Assembly: GCF_000472505.1 (NCBI RefSeq)
Contig: NZ_AWZR01000006.1
Location: 60,652 to 124,651, forward strand
Reading direction: 5' to 3'
Source of the DNA: Luteimonas sp. J29
Lineage (GTDB): Bacteria > Pseudomonadota > Gammaproteobacteria > Xanthomonadales > Xanthomonadaceae
Length of the DNA: 64,000 bases
Both the position numbers and the translations under genes were made by a program. Shown here piece after piece: positions 37,949-48,348 of the stretch (its first letter is position 1; each line of letters opens with the position of its first letter). The notes beneath the pieces are model-generated. The model was not told the origin of the DNA and made no database searches. It saw only the letters and a program-made list of their open reading frames with translations.

Positions 37949-40230
37949 GCGGTGGCCGGGTCTGCGTAAAGGATCAACCGATAGGCATCCACCTGTCCGA
38001 AAGCATCCGGATTGATCTCCCAGACGGTGCCGGGGCGCGGAAGTTCGATGTCCGCTCCGAGCAGGGCTTCCGGATCATGATCGGATTGGCGCACGAACTG
38101 CAGCGGATGCGGTTTGCGGTGGTCATTGAGCACCCAGGCGATCCGCTGCCAGTCCTCGAAGAAGTACTCCTGCAGGAGAGGCAGGACCTGGCGTCTGAAG
38201 ATACTGGCCAGTACCTCGAGACTGGGGTCCGCGCGAAGCGGCATGAAGTAGGCATGGCCGAGCGTGTAGTCCCGGCCCATGAGAAGTTCGATGCGCCGAT
38301 TCATCGTGGATAGCAGGCGGTCCACTGGCACGCCTTCCACATCGATGCCTGAGAGGGCTGCGACATCCGGCAGCATCTCGACGAACTCGAACCGGCGCCG
38401 CAGGGCGACGTCGAGTCCTGCGAGCGACCGGTCGGCGGTGTTCATGGTGCCGATCAGGTGCACGTTCGCCGGAACGCTGAAGCGATCCTTGGAATAGGGT
38501 AGGGTCACTTCGAGTGCTTCGGGGCATCCGGCACGCTTGGACGGCTCGATCAGGGTGATGACTTCGCCGAAGATGCGCGAGACATTGCCGCGGTTGATCT
38601 CGTCGATGATCAGGACGCGAGGCTGCGGTTCTCCGGAACCCGCCTCCTCTGGAGCGAGCAATGAGCTGAGGCGGTCCAGGTTGATAGACCCCGGTCGAAG
38701 TTCATAGATGGTCATCTGGCTGAACCGGTTTTCCATCAGGTCCGCGTAAGGACGAGGCGGATCGTATCGGCGCAACCAGTTCACGGGTCGAGCCTGGACG
38801 TAGGTGCCCACGTCATCCCGGGTGAGGAACTGATACTCCCCGGTGACCTCGCCGATTGCCCTGAACTTGAGGTTGCCATGGGTCACGACGATGAGGTCGC
38901 CCTTGCGCATCTCGCGGATGAAGAGATTGAGCGCGGTGATGTCGTAGGAGGAATTGTCGATGTCAGGCTTCAACGCCTTCACGCGATCCAGGATCTCGGC
39001 ACGTGAACCGACGCCTGTCAGGTCGGCGCCGGCGCCGAAGCCAAGCAACGCATACCCTCCTGACATGCAGGCTTCGTAGACGTGTCCTTCCGCTTGCGCG
39101 TCGCCGAGCGAGACCTTCCAGATGCGTCGTCCGCTGATGTCGACGGGCGACCCTGTTGCAGCTGTCGTGCGGCTCCGCGCGGCCTCGCACAGTTCCTTGA
39201 AGACCCCATCCTCCACCTCGTACCGGATCTCGCCATCCTCGGCCTTGGCGCGGATGCCTTCGATGAAGTCCTCGTAGCTGAAGCTCTGGTGGAAGGTCAC
39301 GAATCGTACCTGGCCGGAATGCGCAAGTTCGTCGAAACGTGCCTTCAGTTTTCCGCGATCCGCAGCGTTCCGCCTTAGGAACTCGGGGTCAAGAAGTGCC
39401 AGCGTCTCGTTGATCGTGTGATAGGTCTTTCCTGTCCCCGGTGGGCCGAAAAGGATCTTGTTGGTGGGTGTTGATTGCGGCACCTGGACGTGCTCCCCTG
39501 GTTGTCTCCGATGATCAGGCACGGACGCGTCATACCAGTCGCAGAGCGACTGAAGCTGCGCGATTGAGCTGACACCTACAGCGTAGGCGGCGTGACCCTT
39601 GGCCAGGCTCTTTGCATGAGCAGCCAGATGGTGATTGCGATTCTTCTCGGGCGGATATGGTTCGACGTTTCCGCTGAGATCGGGAGGCGGCTGCCTGGAG
39701 ACGAACACCATGAGGTTCGTCTTGGCCGATGGATTGGGCCCCGGATCGAATGCCAGTGCGCGGCCGGCCACATTGCGGAACGCCGTGATGTGGCTGGTCC
39801 CGCTGCGGGTGCCCGGGTAACGGGCCTCCAACCACTGTGTGGCGATGGCGGCATTGAAAGACGGCTTCCCTACCTGCCTGATCGCGGTCTTGTTGGTGCT
39901 GGTGGCGAACGGATCCGGGTAGATCTCCCAGACTCCGTGGATGGCCGGGTCGTAAGTCACGTAGTACGAGCCTTCGCCCACGCCTACCTTGAACAGACGG
40001 TCGTAGCGATGTCCGCTGTCCGTTCTGCGGGGCTCCTTTCCCGTATGATAGGAGGCCCGTGAGGGCGCGTTGACCGAGACGGCGTTCAGATCGGCCGTTA
40101 CCGTACTGAAGGGAATGTCCGGCCGGAACTTCTTGAGATGTTCCCAGACTTCGTATCGGTTCGCCTGGCCTCCGAGTTCCGCGACTGCGTCGGCAGCCTG
40201 CTCCCACTGTGGCTTCGTGATATCGACCAT
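37945..40230 (-). CDS. mcrB: McrB-like AAA+ GTPase with N-terminal reader region and EVE-like insertion
   Basis: The product is 761 residues, much longer than E. coli McrB (about 460). Residues 1-105 form a winged-helix-like domain (EVWEHLKKFRPDIPFSTVTADL, then HGVWEI). Residues 106-235 are a second N-terminal domain I do not recognise. The AAA+ motor follows with Walker A GPPGTGKT (262-269) and Walker B/McrB signature LIIDEINRGN (540-549). Between them, about residues 365-510, lies an extra domain with MRKGDLIVVTHGNLKFRAIGEV, which resembles EVE/PUA-like modified-base readers. TMNTADRSLAGLDVALRRRF (sensor/arginine finger region) is intact. The ATG at 40230 has GGGGAAGAAG upstream. Confidence 0.88.
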   Translation of the reverse strand: MVDITKPQWEQAADAVAELGGQANRYEVWEHLKKFRPDIPFSTVTADLNAVSVNAPSRASYHTGKEPRRTDSGHRYDRLFKVGVGEGSYYVTYDPAIHGVWEIYPDPFATSTNKTAIRQVGKPSFNAAIATQWLEARYPGTRSGTSHITAFRNVAGRALAFDPGPNPSAKTNLMVFVSRQPPPDLSGNVEPYPPEKNRNHHLAAHAKSLAKGHAAYAVGVSSIAQLQSLCDWYDASVPDHRRQPGEHVQVPQSTPTNKILFGPPGTGKTYHTINETLALLDPEFLRRNAADRGKLKARFDELAHSGQVRFVTFHQSFSYEDFIEGIRAKAEDGEIRYEVEDGVFKELCEAARSRTTAATGSPVDISGRRIWKVSLGDAQAEGHVYEACMSGGYALLGFGAGADLTGVGSRAEILDRVKALKPDIDNSSYDITALNLFIREMRKGDLIVVTHGNLKFRAIGEVTGEYQFLTRDDVGTYVQARPVNWLRRYDPPRPYADLMENRFSQMTIYELRPGSINLDRLSSLLAPEEAGSGEPQPRVLIIDEINRGNVSRIFGEVITLIEPSKRAGCPEALEVTLPYSKDRFSVPANVHLIGTMNTADRSLAGLDVALRRRFEFVEMLPDVAALSGIDVEGVPVDRLLSTMNRRIELLMGRDYTLGHAYFMPLRADPSLEVLASIFRRQVLPLLQEYFFEDWQRIAWVLNDHRKPHPLQFVRQSDHDPEALLGADIELPRPGTVWEINPDAFGQVDAYRLILYADPATA

Positions 40231-40253
40231 CGCGACTTCTTCCCCAGATACAA

Positions 40254-40310
40254 CCGCCGTGCGGCGGCCCCCCGGCGAGTATCCTGACATGACGGCCGCA
40301 CCTTTGGTGC
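40254..40310. promoter_or_regulatory. Two small perfect palindromes in the mcrB leader
   Basis: CCGCCG-TG-CGGCGG (40254-40267) and GCACC-TTT-GGTGC (40298-40310) are perfect inverted repeats 24-80 bp upstream of the mcrB ATG. An AGTATC (minus-strand GATACT) at 40278-40283 between them could be a -10 element. Together they look like a controlled promoter/leader, but no -35 box is convincing. Confidence 0.35.
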
Positions 40311-40471
40311 AGCTGAGTCCTCTGTCAGACGGGGGATGCCGCGAATGGGAAACCGGCGGGCGCTGGAGTCGATCGTTCATTTGCGGTGCCCTGGCTGCGC
40401 TCGCGCAGTTCTACCGACGCGCACGCCTGGGGCGAAATGCGACTCTCCTTCGCGATGCCGTATGTCGGGAC

Positions 40472-41341
<870 letters not shown>

Positions 41342-41718
41342 GGCGGGGCCTGCGTGGGTCGGTGGCGGCGGTGCGGGCGCAGCCGTCGCGTGTGCATCCC
41401 GGCCGTGGCCGGGTGTCCGGTCCGTTCCCTGGGCCTGCTTCCTGCGCTGGAGCCGGCGTTCGCGGCTCGCCGGGGGCTTCCACGGCCGGTCGCCCGGGGC
41501 CGGCCCTTGCCGCGGAGTATAGGCGCGGGGCCCGGGCGCGCCGCGGCGTTCCCGCCGTCGATCGGCGGGCGTAGCGTGAGGCCCTGGTCTGCAACAATGG
41601 GCCGGCGGCAACGACCCCGGCGGCCTTGGGCGGGGAAGTGGCGCGCCTGCTTTCACGCCGTCGTGACTGCGTTCTGCTGGAGTTGCCGGCAGCCACCGGT
41701 CGACCCTGGAGAGATGCC
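41342..41718. other. 377-bp divergent intergenic region
   Basis: This separates the MBL hydrolase (leftward) from the BCCT transporter (rightward) and must hold both promoters. It is extremely GC-rich. I see no clear -35/-10 pair, palindrome, small gene or RNA structure. A CTGGAGAG ribosome-binding site for the transporter lies at the right edge. Confidence 0.5.
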
Positions 41719-43728
41719 ATGATGCCCCCCGATCCCACTCCGCCCGGCGAGGCCCCACCCGGCCTCCGCACCTCCATTCTCGCGCCGGTCTTCGTTCCCA
41801 CCGCGGTCGTGGTGCTGGCGCTGGTGGCGCTGTCGTTCGCGGCACCGGACACGTCGGCGGCGCTGTTCGGGCGGGCGCAGGCCTGGGTGGCGGACGAGGC
41901 GGGGTGGTTCACCATCCTGGCGGTGGCGGGGTTCCTGGTGTTCGTGGTGGGACTGGGGGCGAGCGGGCTGGGGCGGATCCGGCTGGGGCCGGACCACAGC
42001 CGGCCCGACTACAGCTATCCCACCTGGTTCGCGATGCTGTTCGCGGCGGGGATGGGCATCGGGCTGATGTTCTTCGGCGTGGCCGAGCCGATCATCCATT
42101 TCGCCGATCCGCCAGTGGGCGATGCGCTGTCGGTGGCGGCGGCGCGGCAGGCGATGCGGATCACCTTCTTCCACTGGGGCATCCACGCGTGGGCGGTCTA
42201 CGCGGTGGTGGCGCTGTCGCTGGCCTATTTCTCCTACCGGCACGGGCTGCCGCTGCGGATCCGCTCGGCGCTGTACCCGCTGGTCGGCGAGCGCATCCAT
42301 GGCGGCATCGGCCACGCGGTCGACACCTTCGCGGTGCTGGGCACGATCTTCGGCCTGGCCACGTCGCTGGGGCTGGGCGTCATCCAGATCAACTCGGGGC
42401 TGAGCTACCTGTTCCAGACGCCGGTGGGCGTGGGGGTTCAGGTGCTGCTGATCGTGGTGATCACGCTGATGGCCACCGGCTCGGTGTTCTCGGGCCTGGA
42501 CCGCGGGATCCGGCGGCTGTCGGAACTGAACATGGTGCTGGCGCTGGCGCTGATGGGCTTCGTGCTGCTGGCCGGTCCCACCGTGCACCTGCTGCAGGCG
42601 CTGGTGCAGAACACCGGGATGTACCTCTCGAACATCTTCTCGATGACCTTCAACCTCTACGCCTACCAGCCCAGCGGCTGGCTGGGCGGCTGGACGTTGT
42701 TCTACTGGGGCTGGTGGATCGCGTGGTCGCCGTTCGTGGGCATGTTCATCGCCCGGATCTCGCGCGGGCGCACGGTGCGCGAGTTCGTGGTCGGCGTGCT
42801 GCTGGTGCCGCTGGGCTTCACCTTCCTGTGGATGACGGTGTACGGCAACAGCGCGCTGTACCAGGTGATGGGCGAACTTGCGACCGCCGGCACCTCGCGC
42901 CTGGTCGAGGCGGTGCGCGCCGACACCTCGGTAGCGCTGTTCCAGTTCCTCGAGTCGTATCCGCTGGCCACGGTCACGTCGGCGGTCGCCACATTGCTGG
43001 TGGTGGTGTTCTTCGTCACGTCGGCCGACTCGGGCGCGCTGGTGATCGACATGCTCTCGTCCAGGGACGACCGGGAGTCGCCGGTGTGGCAACGGATCTT
43101 CTGGTCGCTCACCGTGGGGGCGGTGGCCATCGCCCTGTTGCTGGCCGGCGGGCTGGAGGCGCTGCAGGCGGCCACGATCGCCAGCGCGCTGCCGTTCACC
43201 GTGGTCATGCTGCTGATGTGCTGGGGCCTGCTGCGGGCGCTGCGGATGGATGCGGCGCGACGCCTGACCCTGCGCAGCGCGCGGGTGGCACCCCTGGCCG
43301 GTGGCGTGGGCGACTGGAAGACGCGCTTGCGCACGCTGATGCAGCATCCCACGCGCCCGCAGGTGATGCGGTACCTTCGCGAGACGGTGCGGCCCGCGCT
43401 CGAGGCGGTGGCGGCGGAGCTGCGGCTGCAGGGGCTGGAGGTGCACGTGGGCGAAGGCGAGCACGGCGGCCCCTGGCTGCGCGTGGGCCATGGCGAGGAG
43501 ATGGACTTCTTCTACGGCGTGCGCCCCGTGGCCTACGAACCCGCCGAATTCATGCTCGCCGACCCGCGCCGCCGGCCGCGCGAGGACGAGCAGCCCTTTC
43601 GCGCCGAAGTGCACCTGCGCGAGGGTGGGCAGGACTACGACGTGATGGGCTGGAGCCGCGACGAACTGATCCACGACGTGCTGGACCAGTACGGGCGCCA
43701 CCTCCACTTCCTCAACGCCGTGCGTTGA
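41719..43728 (+). CDS. betT: BCCT-family choline/betaine transporter, BetT-like
   Basis: The product is 669 residues with about 12 membrane segments. The family signature is complete: GGWTLFYWGWWIAWSPFVG followed by FIARISRGRTVREF, and the earlier GMGIGLMFFGVAEPIIHF. A cytoplasmic C-terminal extension of about 170 residues (EEMDFFYGVRPVAYEPAEF) is like that of BetT, which is implicated in osmotic sensing. The family imports choline or glycine betaine with sodium or protons. bet oxidation genes are not visible in the window. Two ATGs are adjacent (41719, 41722). Confidence 0.92.
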   Translation: MMPPDPTPPGEAPPGLRTSILAPVFVPTAVVVLALVALSFAAPDTSAALFGRAQAWVADEAGWFTILAVAGFLVFVVGLGASGLGRIRLGPDHSRPDYSYPTWFAMLFAAGMGIGLMFFGVAEPIIHFADPPVGDALSVAAARQAMRITFFHWGIHAWAVYAVVALSLAYFSYRHGLPLRIRSALYPLVGERIHGGIGHAVDTFAVLGTIFGLATSLGLGVIQINSGLSYLFQTPVGVGVQVLLIVVITLMATGSVFSGLDRGIRRLSELNMVLALALMGFVLLAGPTVHLLQALVQNTGMYLSNIFSMTFNLYAYQPSGWLGGWTLFYWGWWIAWSPFVGMFIARISRGRTVREFVVGVLLVPLGFTFLWMTVYGNSALYQVMGELATAGTSRLVEAVRADTSVALFQFLESYPLATVTSAVATLLVVVFFVTSADSGALVIDMLSSRDDRESPVWQRIFWSLTVGAVAIALLLAGGLEALQAATIASALPFTVVMLLMCWGLLRALRMDAARRLTLRSARVAPLAGGVGDWKTRLRTLMQHPTRPQVMRYLRETVRPALEAVAAELRLQGLEVHVGEGEHGGPWLRVGHGEEMDFFYGVRPVAYEPAEFMLADPRRRPREDEQPFRAEVHLREGGQDYDVMGWSRDELIHDVLDQYGRHLHFLNAVR

Positions 43729-43757
43729 GCGCAGCAGCGCGCGGCAACCAGCCCCTG

Positions 43758-43823
43758 GTAGGAGCGGCTTCAGCCGCGACCCGCACGTTCGGAGATCCCG
43801 GTCGCGGCTGAAGCCGCTCCTAC
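43758..43823. repeat. REP-type element, perfect 23-bp inverted repeat
   Basis: The left arm at 43758-43780 (begins GTAGGAGCGGCTTCAGCC) and the right arm at 43801-43823 are perfect reverse complements, separated by a 20-nt loop. GTAGGAGCGGCTTCAGCCGCGA-like elements are a well-known dispersed intergenic family in Pseudomonas and xanthomonads. It lies after the transporter gene and may act as a bidirectional terminator or mRNA stabiliser. No RAYT transposase is visible in the window. Confidence 0.85.
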
Positions 43824-44003
43824 AGGCGTGGGGTGGATGTCGCCGGGCTCCACGATGGCCGCGGCCACGCGCGGGCGCGCGCGGTCGCGGTGTCGACGCG
43901 ACCGTCCGCGTCGCGGGCGGGCGGACGCGTCGCGGCCGTGCAGGCTCAGCCTGTGAGACGGGCCGCCACGACACTGGCCCGCCCATCCAGGGCAGGTCCA
44001 TCG

Positions 44004-46403
44004 ATGAACGCCATCGTCCACGCCAGGCCGCTGCCTGCGCCCGCGCCGTCCGGCGGCCAGCTGGCGCGCCGGCTCGCCGACCGCTATTCCGACCGGGTCA
44101 CCGGGCAGTTCACCATCCCCGGCCGGGCGCCCGACCTGCGGCCGCTGCCGCGCGAGCTGCCGCCGGCGCTGGCCGCGGCGCTGCAGGCGCGCGGGATCCG
44201 CTCGCTGTACGCGCACCAGGCGCGGGCCTGGGAGGCGGCGCGGGCGGGGCGGCACGTGGTGGTGGCCACGCCCACGGCCTCGGGCAAGTCGCTGTGCTAC
44301 ACCCTGCCGGTGGTCAGCGCGGCGCTGGAGCAGGGCGCCAAGGCGCTGTACCTGTTCCCGACCAAGGCGCTGGCGCAGGACCAGGTGGCCGAGCTGCTCG
44401 AGCTCAACAAGGCCGGCGACCTCGGCCTGCGCGCGGCCACCTTCGACGGCGACACGCCGGGCGATGCGCGCCAGGCGATCCGCCTGCACGGCGACGTGGT
44501 GGTCAGCAACCCGGACATGCTCCACCAGGCGATCCTGCCGCACCACACCAAGTGGGCGCGGTTCTTCGAGAACCTGCGCTACGTGGTGATCGACGAGGTG
44601 CACACCTACCGCGGCGTGTTCGGCTCGCACGTGGCGAACGTGATCCGGCGGCTCAAGCGGGTATGCGCGTTCTACGGCGCGAGGCCGCAGTTCATCCTGT
44701 GCTCGGCCACGATCGGCAACGCGGCCGGACACGCCGCGGCATTGATCGAGGACGCGGTGGAGGCGATCACCGAGAGCGGCGCGCCCAGCGGCGACAAGCA
44801 CATCCTGCTGTGGAACCCGCCGGTGGTGAACCCGGACCTGGGCATCCGCGCCTCGGCGCGCTCGCAGGCCAACCGGATCGCGCGGATGGCGATCAAGGCC
44901 GGGCTCAAGACGATGGTGTTCTGCCAGTCGCGGCTGATGGTGGAGGTGCTGACCAAGTACCTCAAGGAGGTGTTCGACAGCGATCCGCGCAAGCCGCGCC
45001 GGATCCGCGCCTACCGCGGCGGCTACCTGCCCACCGAGCGGCGCGAGGTGGAGCGCGAGATGCGCTCGGGCCGCGTGGACGGCATCGTCAGCACCTCGGC
45101 GCTGGAGCTGGGCGTGGACATCGGCAGCCTGGACGTGGTGGTGCTCAACGGCTACCCGGGCTCGATCGCGCAGACCTGGCAGCGCTTCGGCCGCGCCGGG
45201 CGCCGCCAGCAGCCTTCGATCGGGGTGCTGGTGGCGAGCAGCCTGCCGCTCGACCAGTACGTGGTGCGGCATCCGGAGTTCTTCGCCAGTGCCACGCCCG
45301 AGCAGGCGCGCATCGCGCCCGACCAGCCGCTGATCCTGATGGACCACATCCGCTGCGCCGCCTTCGAACTGCCGTTCGTGGAGGGCGACATGTTCGGGCC
45401 GGTGGAACCGGGGCCGTGGCTGGAGGTGCTGGCCGAGAGCGGCGTGCTGCACCAGGAAGGCGGGCGCTGGGAGTGGATCGCCGACAGCTATCCGGCGCAG
45501 GCGGTGAACCTGCGCTCGGTGGCCGACGGCAACTTCGTGGTGGTGGACCGCACCGACTCGCGCCAGGCGATCATCGCCGAGGTCGATTACTCGGCGGCCG
45601 CGCTCACGCTGTACGAGGGCGCGATCCACATGGTCCAGTCCGAGCCCTTCCAGGTCGAGCGCCTGGACTGGGAGGGGCGCAAGGCCTACGTGCGCAGGAC
45701 CCACGTCGACTACTACACCGACGCCATCGACTACACCAGGCTCAAGGTGCTCGACGAGGCCGAGGGCGCGCCGGCGGGTCAGGGCAGCGCGCACCACGGC
45801 GAGGTGCACGTGCTGCGGCGGGTGTCGGGCTACAAGAAGATCCGCTTCCACACCCACGAGAACATCGGCTACGGGCCGGTGAACCTGCCGGACCAGGAGC
45901 TGCACACCACCGCCTGCTGGTGGCAGCTGCCGCAGCACGTGCTCGAAGCGCGCTTCGCCTCGCGCCAGGAGGCGCTGGACGGGTTCCTGTCGGCGGCCTA
46001 CGCGCTGCACCTGGTGGCGATGGTGTCGGTGATGGCCGAGGGGCGCGACCTGCAGAAGGCCGTGGGCAGCGGCGACGGCGCCTGGTTCGCCACCGCCGAC
46101 CAGGGCGGGCGCGGCCAGCTGCGCTCGGGCGACAGCGGCGAGGAGCTGGCGGATCCCACGCGCGGGTTCACGCCGACGCTGTTCCTCTACGACAACTACC
46201 CGGGCGGCGTCGGGCTGTCGCTGCCGCTGTTCGAGCGGCGCGAGGACCTGCGCCGGCAGGCGCTCGAGCTCATCCGCGCGTGTCCCTGCGCGCACGGCTG
46301 CCCGGCCTGCGTCGGCCCGGTGCTGGCCTCGAGCGAGGTGGACGGCAGCTCGGTCAAGGAGGCCGGGACCAGGGTGCTGGAACTGCTGGGGGAGGCGGCT
46401 TGA
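44004..46403 (+). CDS. mrfA: DEAD/DEAH-box helicase with C-terminal zinc cluster, MrfA/YprA-like
   Basis: The product is 799 residues. Helicase motifs are TPTASGKS (Walker A), FPTKALAQDQ (Ia), DEVH (Walker B, in YVVIDEVHTYRG), CSATIGN (III), STSALELGVDIG (V) and QRFGRAGRR (VI). The C-terminal DUF1998-like domain carries four cysteines in ACPCAHGCPACVG, the zinc site of MrfA. MrfA is a 3'-5' helicase that with the exonuclease MrfB removes mitomycin-type DNA damage in Bacillus independently of UvrABC. The next gene matches MrfB and overlaps by 4 nt. The ATG at 44004 lies just after GGCAGG. Confidence 0.9.
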   Translation: MNAIVHARPLPAPAPSGGQLARRLADRYSDRVTGQFTIPGRAPDLRPLPRELPPALAAALQARGIRSLYAHQARAWEAARAGRHVVVATPTASGKSLCYTLPVVSAALEQGAKALYLFPTKALAQDQVAELLELNKAGDLGLRAATFDGDTPGDARQAIRLHGDVVVSNPDMLHQAILPHHTKWARFFENLRYVVIDEVHTYRGVFGSHVANVIRRLKRVCAFYGARPQFILCSATIGNAAGHAAALIEDAVEAITESGAPSGDKHILLWNPPVVNPDLGIRASARSQANRIARMAIKAGLKTMVFCQSRLMVEVLTKYLKEVFDSDPRKPRRIRAYRGGYLPTERREVEREMRSGRVDGIVSTSALELGVDIGSLDVVVLNGYPGSIAQTWQRFGRAGRRQQPSIGVLVASSLPLDQYVVRHPEFFASATPEQARIAPDQPLILMDHIRCAAFELPFVEGDMFGPVEPGPWLEVLAESGVLHQEGGRWEWIADSYPAQAVNLRSVADGNFVVVDRTDSRQAIIAEVDYSAAALTLYEGAIHMVQSEPFQVERLDWEGRKAYVRRTHVDYYTDAIDYTRLKVLDEAEGAPAGQGSAHHGEVHVLRRVSGYKKIRFHTHENIGYGPVNLPDQELHTTACWWQLPQHVLEARFASRQEALDGFLSAAYALHLVAMVSVMAEGRDLQKAVGSGDGAWFATADQGGRGQLRSGDSGEELADPTRGFTPTLFLYDNYPGGVGLSLPLFERREDLRRQALELIRACPCAHGCPACVGPVLASSEVDGSSVKEAGTRVLELLGEAA

Positions 46404-47302
46404 GCGCGCTGGCGAACCGGTTGGCGGGATTGCGGCGACAGGCGGGCGCAGCGTCGATGGCGCCGGCTGGTGCCGCGGTGCCGTCCAGTCCTCCGCCAGC
46501 GCCGCCGATGCCGCAGCCTGCGTCGGCTTCCGACCAGCTGGCGCAGCTGCGCAAGCTGCTCGGGCTGCGTCCGGCCGCGCCGGCGGTCGTGCGCAGCCTC
46601 GATCGCCGGCTCGACGGCGCGGAGCTGGCGCCGGGCCTGCGCTGCATCGAGACCTGGGTCCCGTTCGAGCGGCTGCCGGAGCGGCTGGACCTGTCCGCGC
46701 TGGGCATGGACGCTGTCGAGACCCGGCGCATCCTCGCCTTCGACACCGAGACCACGGGTCTGGCCGGTGGCACCGGCACGCGCGCCTTCATGATCGGCGC
46801 CAGCGACTGGCGCGATGGCGGCCTGCGCATCCGCCAGCTGTTGATGACCACGATGGGCGCCGAGCAGGCGATGCTGCGCGAGTTCGCCGCGTGGCTGGAA
46901 CCGGGCACGGTGCTTCTGTCCTACAACGGCAAGTGCTACGACCGGCCGCTGTTGAGCACGCGCTACACGCTGGCGCGGCTGCCCGACCCGGTGCTCGGCC
47001 GCGAGCACATCGACCTGCTGCATCCCGTGCGCCGCCTCTACCGCGGGGTGTGGGAGAACTGCCGCCTCGCCACCGCCGAACGCCAGCTGCTGGGCGTGGT
47101 GCGCGAGGACGACCTGCCGGGCTCCCAGGCCCCGGCCGCGTGGCTGTCCTACCTGCGCGGCGGTAGCGCCGAGCGACTGCGCAAGGTGGCCGAGCACAAC
47201 GCCCAGGACCTGCGCAGCCTCTCCGGCCTCCTGGCCCACTTCCACGCCCTCGCCCAGGGCGGCGAAGCGCTGCGCCAGGCGTACCGGCCCGAGACCCGCT
47301 GA
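46400..47302 (+). CDS. mrfB: RNase H-like exonuclease, MrfB/YprB-like
   Basis: The product is 300 residues from a TTG that overlaps the mrfA stop (TTGA), with GGGGGAGG upstream. After an Ala/Pro-rich N-terminus the DEDD exonuclease fold appears: ILAFDTETTGLAGGTGTRAFMIG (Exo I), LLSYNGKCYDRPLL (Exo II) and EHNAQDLRSLSGLL (Exo III). The arrangement equals the YprB ribonuclease-H-like family, metal-dependent nucleases acting with the MrfA helicase in crosslink/adduct repair. Coupled translation with the helicase supports the assignment. Confidence 0.88.
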   Translation: MSALANRLAGLRRQAGAASMAPAGAAVPSSPPPAPPMPQPASASDQLAQLRKLLGLRPAAPAVVRSLDRRLDGAELAPGLRCIETWVPFERLPERLDLSALGMDAVETRRILAFDTETTGLAGGTGTRAFMIGASDWRDGGLRIRQLLMTTMGAEQAMLREFAAWLEPGTVLLSYNGKCYDRPLLSTRYTLARLPDPVLGREHIDLLHPVRRLYRGVWENCRLATAERQLLGVVREDDLPGSQAPAAWLSYLRGGSAERLRKVAEHNAQDLRSLSGLLAHFHALAQGGEALRQAYRPETR

Positions 47303-47483
47303 CCGGCGCGCCGGCGGGGGCGTCCTGCCTCGCGCGAAGACCGCTTGCCGCCGCCCCGCCAGGCACCGCGTCCTGGGCCTGCGGGAGGGACGCGGACGGC
47401 TACGAGTGGAGGCGCAACGCCCCATCTGGCCTCCCGCCATCGCCAGTGCCATCCTTCCAACGACGACAGTCCAGGAAGCCGGC

Positions 47484-48230
47484 ATGTCCCCAGGCATTTC
47501 CAGCCCGGGCCGATGGCGCACGGTCGCGCCATGGCTCATCGCCGTTCTCGCGACGACCGCGCACGCCCAGGACCCGGACCTGCCGCCGGTGGAATGGCCC
47601 GACATCCCCGCGCACGCCGCCGACGCCGACGGCTTCGCGCCGCCACGGTGGCGCGTGGAGCACGCGGTCGCCGGCCGCCTCGACGCCGACGAGCGCGAGG
47701 ACCTGCTGCTGGTGCTACGCATGGACGATCCCGCCAATGTCATCGTCCACGACGGCCCCGGCGAATCGCCGTTCGACAGCAACCCGCGCATGCTGGTGCT
47801 GGCGGTCGCCGACGGCGACGGCTACCGGCGCGTCGCGGTCGACAACGCGCTGGTCCCGCGCCAGCCGTCACCGGTCTTCGACGATTTCCTCGCCGACGCG
47901 CCGGCCATCGCCCCGAGCCGCGTGTTCAGCGTCTCGCTCCGGTCCTGGGCCAGCGCGGGCAGCTGGACCACGACCACGCGCAGTTTCGCCTTCCGCCTGC
48001 AGGACGGCTGCGTGCGGCTGGTCGGCTTCGACGAGGAATCGCTGCATCGCGCCTCGGGGGAGATCACGCGGCGCAGCTTCAACTTCCTCACGCGCAGCGC
48101 CTGGGAAAGCAGCGGCAGCATTGAGCGCGACGACGAGGACGCACGCAGGGCGATGCGGCTGCCGGCGGACGTCGTCTGCCTGGCGGACGTGGGGGACGGG
48201 TTCGCGTTCGAGCCTGGCGTGGAAGGCTGA
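47484..48230 (+). CDS. Exported protein of unknown function
   Basis: The product is 248 residues. The start MSPGISSPGRWRTVAPWLIAV with a cleavage-like ATTAHA-Q gives a Sec signal peptide, and AGGA stands upstream. The mature part begins with a Pro/Asp-rich stretch, then strand-rich segments: EDLLLVLRMDDPANVIVHDG, RMLVLAVADGDGYRRVAVDN and TTTTRSFAFRLQDGCVRLVGFD. The pattern resembles proteins reporting on a stored numeric or FG-GAP-like value, but I recognise no named family. It stands alone between mrfB and the iron operon. Confidence 0.7.
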   Translation: MSPGISSPGRWRTVAPWLIAVLATTAHAQDPDLPPVEWPDIPAHAADADGFAPPRWRVEHAVAGRLDADEREDLLLVLRMDDPANVIVHDGPGESPFDSNPRMLVLAVADGDGYRRVAVDNALVPRQPSPVFDDFLADAPAIAPSRVFSVSLRSWASAGSWTTTTRSFAFRLQDGCVRLVGFDEESLHRASGEITRRSFNFLTRSAWESSGSIERDDEDARRAMRLPADVVCLADVGDGFAFEPGVEG

Positions 48231-48348
48231 AGCGGCTCGACGGCGAGGGCGCGCCACTGCCGCGTGGATGTCCGGCGGGGCATGGTGGCGGTGCTTGCCG
48301 CCTGCTCCAACGGAGCCCGGGCGGCTGGGCCGAGGCGCCGGTCGGCGA

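Noticed and set aside
43770..46295. Long open frame on the minus strand opposite the MrfA-like helicase
   Set aside because: Composition is His/Arg/Gln-rich without motifs, and the plus strand encodes a full helicase; this is a high-GC antisense shadow.
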